DNA of 64,000 bases from JABFRG01 sp046351415 (GTDB lineage: Bacteria > Myxococcota_A > Polyangia > Polyangiales > Polyangiaceae). The DNA lies in assembly GCA_046351415.1 (NCBI GenBank), contig JAXLYO010000005.1, positions 124,001-188,000 of the forward strand, given 5' to 3'. Of this stretch, positions 61,363 through 64,000 are shown one piece after another. Position 1 is the stretch's first letter; each line of letters begins with the position of its first letter. Position numbers and translations under genes: made by a program. Under the pieces are notes generated by a model. That model did not search any database and was not told where the DNA came from. It was given only the letters and a program-made list of their open reading frames with translations.

Positions 61363-61377
61363 TGCACAGGCTGTGCA
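61363..61377. promoter_or_regulatory. Palindrome TGCACAGGCTGTGCA, possible enhancer-binding site
   Basis: The arms TGCACAG and CTGTGCA are perfect inverted repeats around one base. A further half-site (TGCACA) follows at 61385-61390. The arrangement TGCAC-N5-GTGCA resembles NtrC-type enhancer sites (TGCAC-N7-GTGCA in E. coli, so spacing differs by two). It lies about 90 bases upstream of the candidate sigma-54 promoter and 26 bases beyond the end of the NtrC-type regulator gene. Confidence 0.4.
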
Positions 61378-61402
61378 GGGTTCTGCACACTGGTCCGCGA
61401 GC

Positions 61403-62773
61403 TCAATCTCCCGAACGGATGCCGAGCTCTTCGAGCTTGTTGTAGAGCGTCCTACGGCTTACGCCGAGCAGACGCGCTGCCATGGTTCGATTTCCTTTTG
61501 CTCGGAGCAGCGCGTCTTCGACGGCGGTACGATCTGCCGCGCGGCGGCGATCCGCGAGGGTCCCGTCGATCGGCGGCGGCGTCGATGAAGTCGGCGCATC
61601 CGGAAAACGCGGAGAGAGGGACAGCGACAACGCCCGCTTGACGCAGTTGCCTTGCACAGGACTTGCATCGGCGAGCACGACGAGGCGTTCCATCGTATGT
61701 TCCAGTTCCCGGACATTCCCCGGCCATGGGTAGGCGCGAAGTTCGGCCACGGCAGCTTCGGTGAGAGCGAGGTTCGTCCGTCCGTGCTTTTGGGCGAAGC
61801 GATCGAAAAACAGTCGGGCAAGAAGCTCCACGTCGGATTCCCGTTCCCGCAGTGGCGGCAAGCGGATCGGAATCACTGCGAGGCGGTAGTAGAAATCCTC
61901 GCGAAAGGTCCCTGTGGACACCGCGGCGGCGAGGTCGCGATGGGTCGCCGCGATGACCCGGACATCCAACTTGCGCGACGTGGTTCCGCCGACACGTTCG
62001 ACGGTTTGTTCTTGAAGAAACCGGAGCAGCTTCACCTGTGTAGGAAGAGGTACCTCTCCGATCTCGTCGAGAAAGAGCGTCCCCCCGTGAGCGAGTTCGA
62101 GACGTCCCGGTTTGCTTTGAGCGGCGCCGGTAAACGCGCCCTTCTCATGCCCGAACAATTCCGCCTCCAGGAGGCTCTCAGGGAGCGCTGCGAGGTTTAC
62201 GGCGATGAATGGCTCTTGGCTGCGCTTGCTTCGCGCATGGATCAGTTTTGCCGTCACTTCCTTTCCCGTCCCTGTCTCACCGAGAATGAGGACGCTCGTG
62301 TCGTTCGAAGCAACGCGGGAGATCAAAGTGTCCACCTCCTGCATCGCGGCAGCAAGACCCATGGGGGCTACCGAGCTCGGAGCCTGCGCGGACCGCGGCA
62401 ATGCTGCCTCTGCGGACTGCAAGGCGAGCTCGATGACGTGCAGGAGTTCCTCCTTGGCGACCGGCTTCGCAACGTAGTCGCGTGCGCCGCGCTTCATCGC
62501 ATCCACGGCAGCGCCCACGCTTGCGTGCGCCGTCAGAAGAACGACGGGCGTATCGGGATAGTTACTCTGGACCCGATCCAGAAGCTCGAGACCGTCCATT
62601 GCCGGCATTCGCACATCCGTCAGCACGAGGTCCCAAGCTGCGCGCGAAAGCTCTGCGAGTGCAACGCGCCCGTCCGTCACGTGACGCACTTCGTAGCCAT
62701 TCGACCGCAACATCACCTCGGTGACGCGCCCAAGAGCGGCGTCGTCTTCCACGAGGAGGATGCGCTTCTTCAC
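61403..62773 (-). CDS. Sigma-54-dependent response regulator (NtrC family)
   Basis: 456 residues from a GTG start. The receiver domain has D10/D11, the phospho-acceptor D53 (LTDVRMP) and the Lys in VAKPVAKEE. The AAA+ domain has Walker A GETGTGKEV, the sigma-54 contact loop GAFTGA, Walker B LFLDEIGEV and the R-finger region FREDFYYRLAV. The C-terminal Fis-type helix-turn-helix is AARLLGVSRRTLYNKL. All motifs are intact, so it should activate sigma-54 promoters when phosphorylated. The kinase gene at 62863 is divergent from it, 89 bases away, and is its likely partner. Downstream on the same strand lies a gene with a sigma-54-like promoter. Confidence 0.95.
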   Translation of the reverse strand: MKKRILLVEDDAALGRVTEVMLRSNGYEVRHVTDGRVALAELSRAAWDLVLTDVRMPAMDGLELLDRVQSNYPDTPVVLLTAHASVGAAVDAMKRGARDYVAKPVAKEELLHVIELALQSAEAALPRSAQAPSSVAPMGLAAAMQEVDTLISRVASNDTSVLILGETGTGKEVTAKLIHARSKRSQEPFIAVNLAALPESLLEAELFGHEKGAFTGAAQSKPGRLELAHGGTLFLDEIGEVPLPTQVKLLRFLQEQTVERVGGTTSRKLDVRVIAATHRDLAAAVSTGTFREDFYYRLAVIPIRLPPLRERESDVELLARLFFDRFAQKHGRTNLALTEAAVAELRAYPWPGNVRELEHTMERLVVLADASPVQGNCVKRALSLSLSPRFPDAPTSSTPPPIDGTLADRRRAADRTAVEDALLRAKGNRTMAARLLGVSRRTLYNKLEELGIRSGD

Positions 62774-62862
62774 GCCCTTTTATACGTTCGTGCTGTGTTA
62801 GCAGCAAGCCCAACCACGTTCCTCAGCTGGTCCTTCGAGAGCACTCGGGCTATGAGTGCTGC

Positions 62863-64000
62863 GTGAAGGACGCGCTCCTCCTCGCCTCGTCGGTCGGACA
62901 CGCCGCGCTCCTCGTGTGGCTCGCGCTCGGGAGAGATCGCTCTGTCCGCGCCCGGTGGCTCGGGGCGCTTTCCGCCGACTTTTTCGTTTGGACATTGGTG
63001 ACCTACTTCAATCATCGGCAGCGCTCGGAGTTCGCGACGATGCTCGATGCAGCGACGAACGCGTTGGCGATACCGCTCACGCTCCAATTCGTGGGTGCTC
63101 GCGTGGGGGCAGGTTACACGTATCGCTTTCTCTCGACACTCGTCGGCTTCTTCTTCATCGGTCTGGCCGCTTCGGCGGTGGTCGCCTTTCAGTTCGAACG
63201 CTCTGATTGGGTCGCGTCGCGGACCTGGACGCATGCCATGCTCACGGGCCTCGTCGTGACCACCGTGATGGTCGCGACTTCCCTCCGGAGGGCCTATACG
63301 CTCGAACCGCAGCCGCGCGAACGAAGCTTGCTCGCGCTCACGGCGGCAGCGTTCGTCGTCGGTGGAGCGGGTCTCGGTGGGGAGCTACTATCGGATCTTG
63401 GTTTCGCACTTCCCCAAACGGGAGCGCTCGGGGTTCTCGTCGCAACCGTTCTGCTGGCGCTTGCGACCATTCGCAATGGTGCAAAGGCGCAGCGATACTT
63501 GGCTACAGCGCTCGCCGCGCTCATGACCGTTGCCATCGCGGCTGGCCTCTACGGAATCTTCCGTCGCTTCGGAACGAGCACCGTCGCTGGCGCCGCCCTC
63601 GGACTTGCGGCCGCGGGCATTCTCGCCCTGCTCGGGCGGGCCGCGCTCCAATCCGCTACGACGCTGCGCACCCGAAGGAGGGAGCTCGCCCTCGCGGGGC
63701 AAATGAGCGCGCAAATGCTCCACGACCTGAGGAATCCACTCGCCGCGCTTTCGGGTGCTCTCGACGTCATCAAAGACGAAGCGGAGGACGCGGAGCTTCG
63801 CGCGGAGATGCTCGAAATCGCCCACGCCCAAGCCGCGCGACTCTCCTCGATCGTCGAGCGCTACCATCGCACGCTTCGCGTGGAGCTGAGAAAGGTCTCG
63901 TTCGCCCCTTCGGAGCTCGCCGAGGCGTCCCTCCGCGCCTTCCGCACCAAGACATCGGCCCTCCAACTACGTGCATCATACACAAATGAGGCGCCCCTAC
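62863..64000 (+). CDS. Membrane sensor histidine kinase (3' end outside window)
   Basis: The frame is open from the GTG at 62863 to the last base; 379 residues are visible. The N-terminal 270 residues contain about seven transmembrane helices (for example RWLGALSADFFVWTLVTYFN, FLSTLVGFFFIGLAASAVVA and VLVATVLLALATIRN). A HisKA-type dimerisation helix with the phospho-acceptor H287 (QMLHDLRNPLAALSG) follows; the ATP-binding domain is cut off by the window end. The kinase is divergent from an NtrC-type response regulator, so the two form a likely two-component pair. The ligand is unknown. No strong ribosome binding site is seen before the GTG, but no better start exists. Confidence 0.88.
   Translation, partial: MKDALLLASSVGHAALLVWLALGRDRSVRARWLGALSADFFVWTLVTYFNHRQRSEFATMLDAATNALAIPLTLQFVGARVGAGYTYRFLSTLVGFFFIGLAASAVVAFQFERSDWVASRTWTHAMLTGLVVTTVMVATSLRRAYTLEPQPRERSLLALTAAAFVVGGAGLGGELLSDLGFALPQTGALGVLVATVLLALATIRNGAKAQRYLATALAALMTVAIAAGLYGIFRRFGTSTVAGAALGLAAAGILALLGRAALQSATTLRTRRRELALAGQMSAQMLHDLRNPLAALSGALDVIKDEAEDAELRAEMLEIAHAQAARLSSIVERYHRTLRVELRKVSFAPSELAEASLRAFRTKTSALQLRASYTNEAPL

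Noticed and set aside
62791..62806. TGCTG-TGTTAG-CAGCA inverted repeat in the kinase/regulator divergent region
   Set aside because: Only five base pairs and no match to a known operator; too weak to claim.
1..64000. Search for CRISPR arrays, insertion sequences, phage genes and rRNA
   Set aside because: No regularly spaced repeats, transposase motifs, phage structural motifs or rRNA-like sequence were recognised.

Overview
The window is high-GC, densely packed bacterial chromosome, most likely from a myxobacterium (Myxococcota, probably Polyangiales). The reasons are a MYXO-CTERM-type tail (29143-30276), a Myxococcus-type PilZ protein, thrombospondin type-3 repeats on envelope proteins, Stig1-like cysteine-rich repeats, and many lipoproteins of unknown function. 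Start codons are ATG, GTG and TTG, and ATGA/GTGA/TTGA overlaps are very common, so most genes sit in translationally coupled operons. I saw no insertion sequence, prophage, CRISPR array or rRNA. There is one tRNA (Leu, anticodon UAG).

Layout. 1-2664: the end of recQ, a CLC-family antiporter of the GREGT (CLC-F-like) type, and tRNA-Leu. 2701-13571 (all minus): membrane proteins, an amidohydrolase lipoprotein with a TSP3 tail, a five-gene coupled chain (OmpA/TSP3 protein, cysteine-rich protein, 74-aa protein, FliH/SctL-like protein, M50 protease), and a two-gene ABC-2 exporter. 14356-20278 (plus): RNase E/G with a very large insertion in its S1 domain, then PilZ and serpin genes, a GAF histidine kinase, and Fe superoxide dismutase with a clear promoter and terminator. 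20341-23440 (minus): an ArsA-like ATPase, NrtR, and a degenerate nicotinate phosphoribosyltransferase. 23526-34435: RNase J, a Pro/Ala-rich protein, a small DUF5678-like gene, two exported propeller-like proteins, a lytic-transglycosylase-like MYXO-CTERM protein, asd, and a 1041-residue lipoprotein. 34727-38614 (minus): a probable six-gene operon (small exported protein, FtsX-like permease, folE homologue, SDR, Lon-substrate-domain protein, Rieske protein).

38657-46206: cysS, a BamA-like barrel, the cell-division set ftsE-ftsX-envC-like, and an exported papain-family protease. 46232-60633: an S9 peptidase and two complete heavy-metal-type RND efflux systems side by side. One is a minus-strand OMF-adaptor-pump operon. 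The other is split around a divergent promoter (OMF on minus; adaptor, pump and YkgJ protein on plus). 60661-64000: a small exported protein behind a candidate sigma-54 promoter, an NtrC-type response regulator, and a divergent membrane histidine kinase that runs off the window end.

The most unusual items are: the RNase E insertion together with its PilZ/serpin operon partners; the NrtR/NAPRT-like pair in which both proteins have lost catalytic residues; the orphan FliH/SctL-like protein inside an envelope operon; the folE homologue lacking the usual triphosphate-binding residues, coupled to an SDR; the twin RND systems; and the sigma-54/palindrome arrangement beside the NtrC-type regulator.
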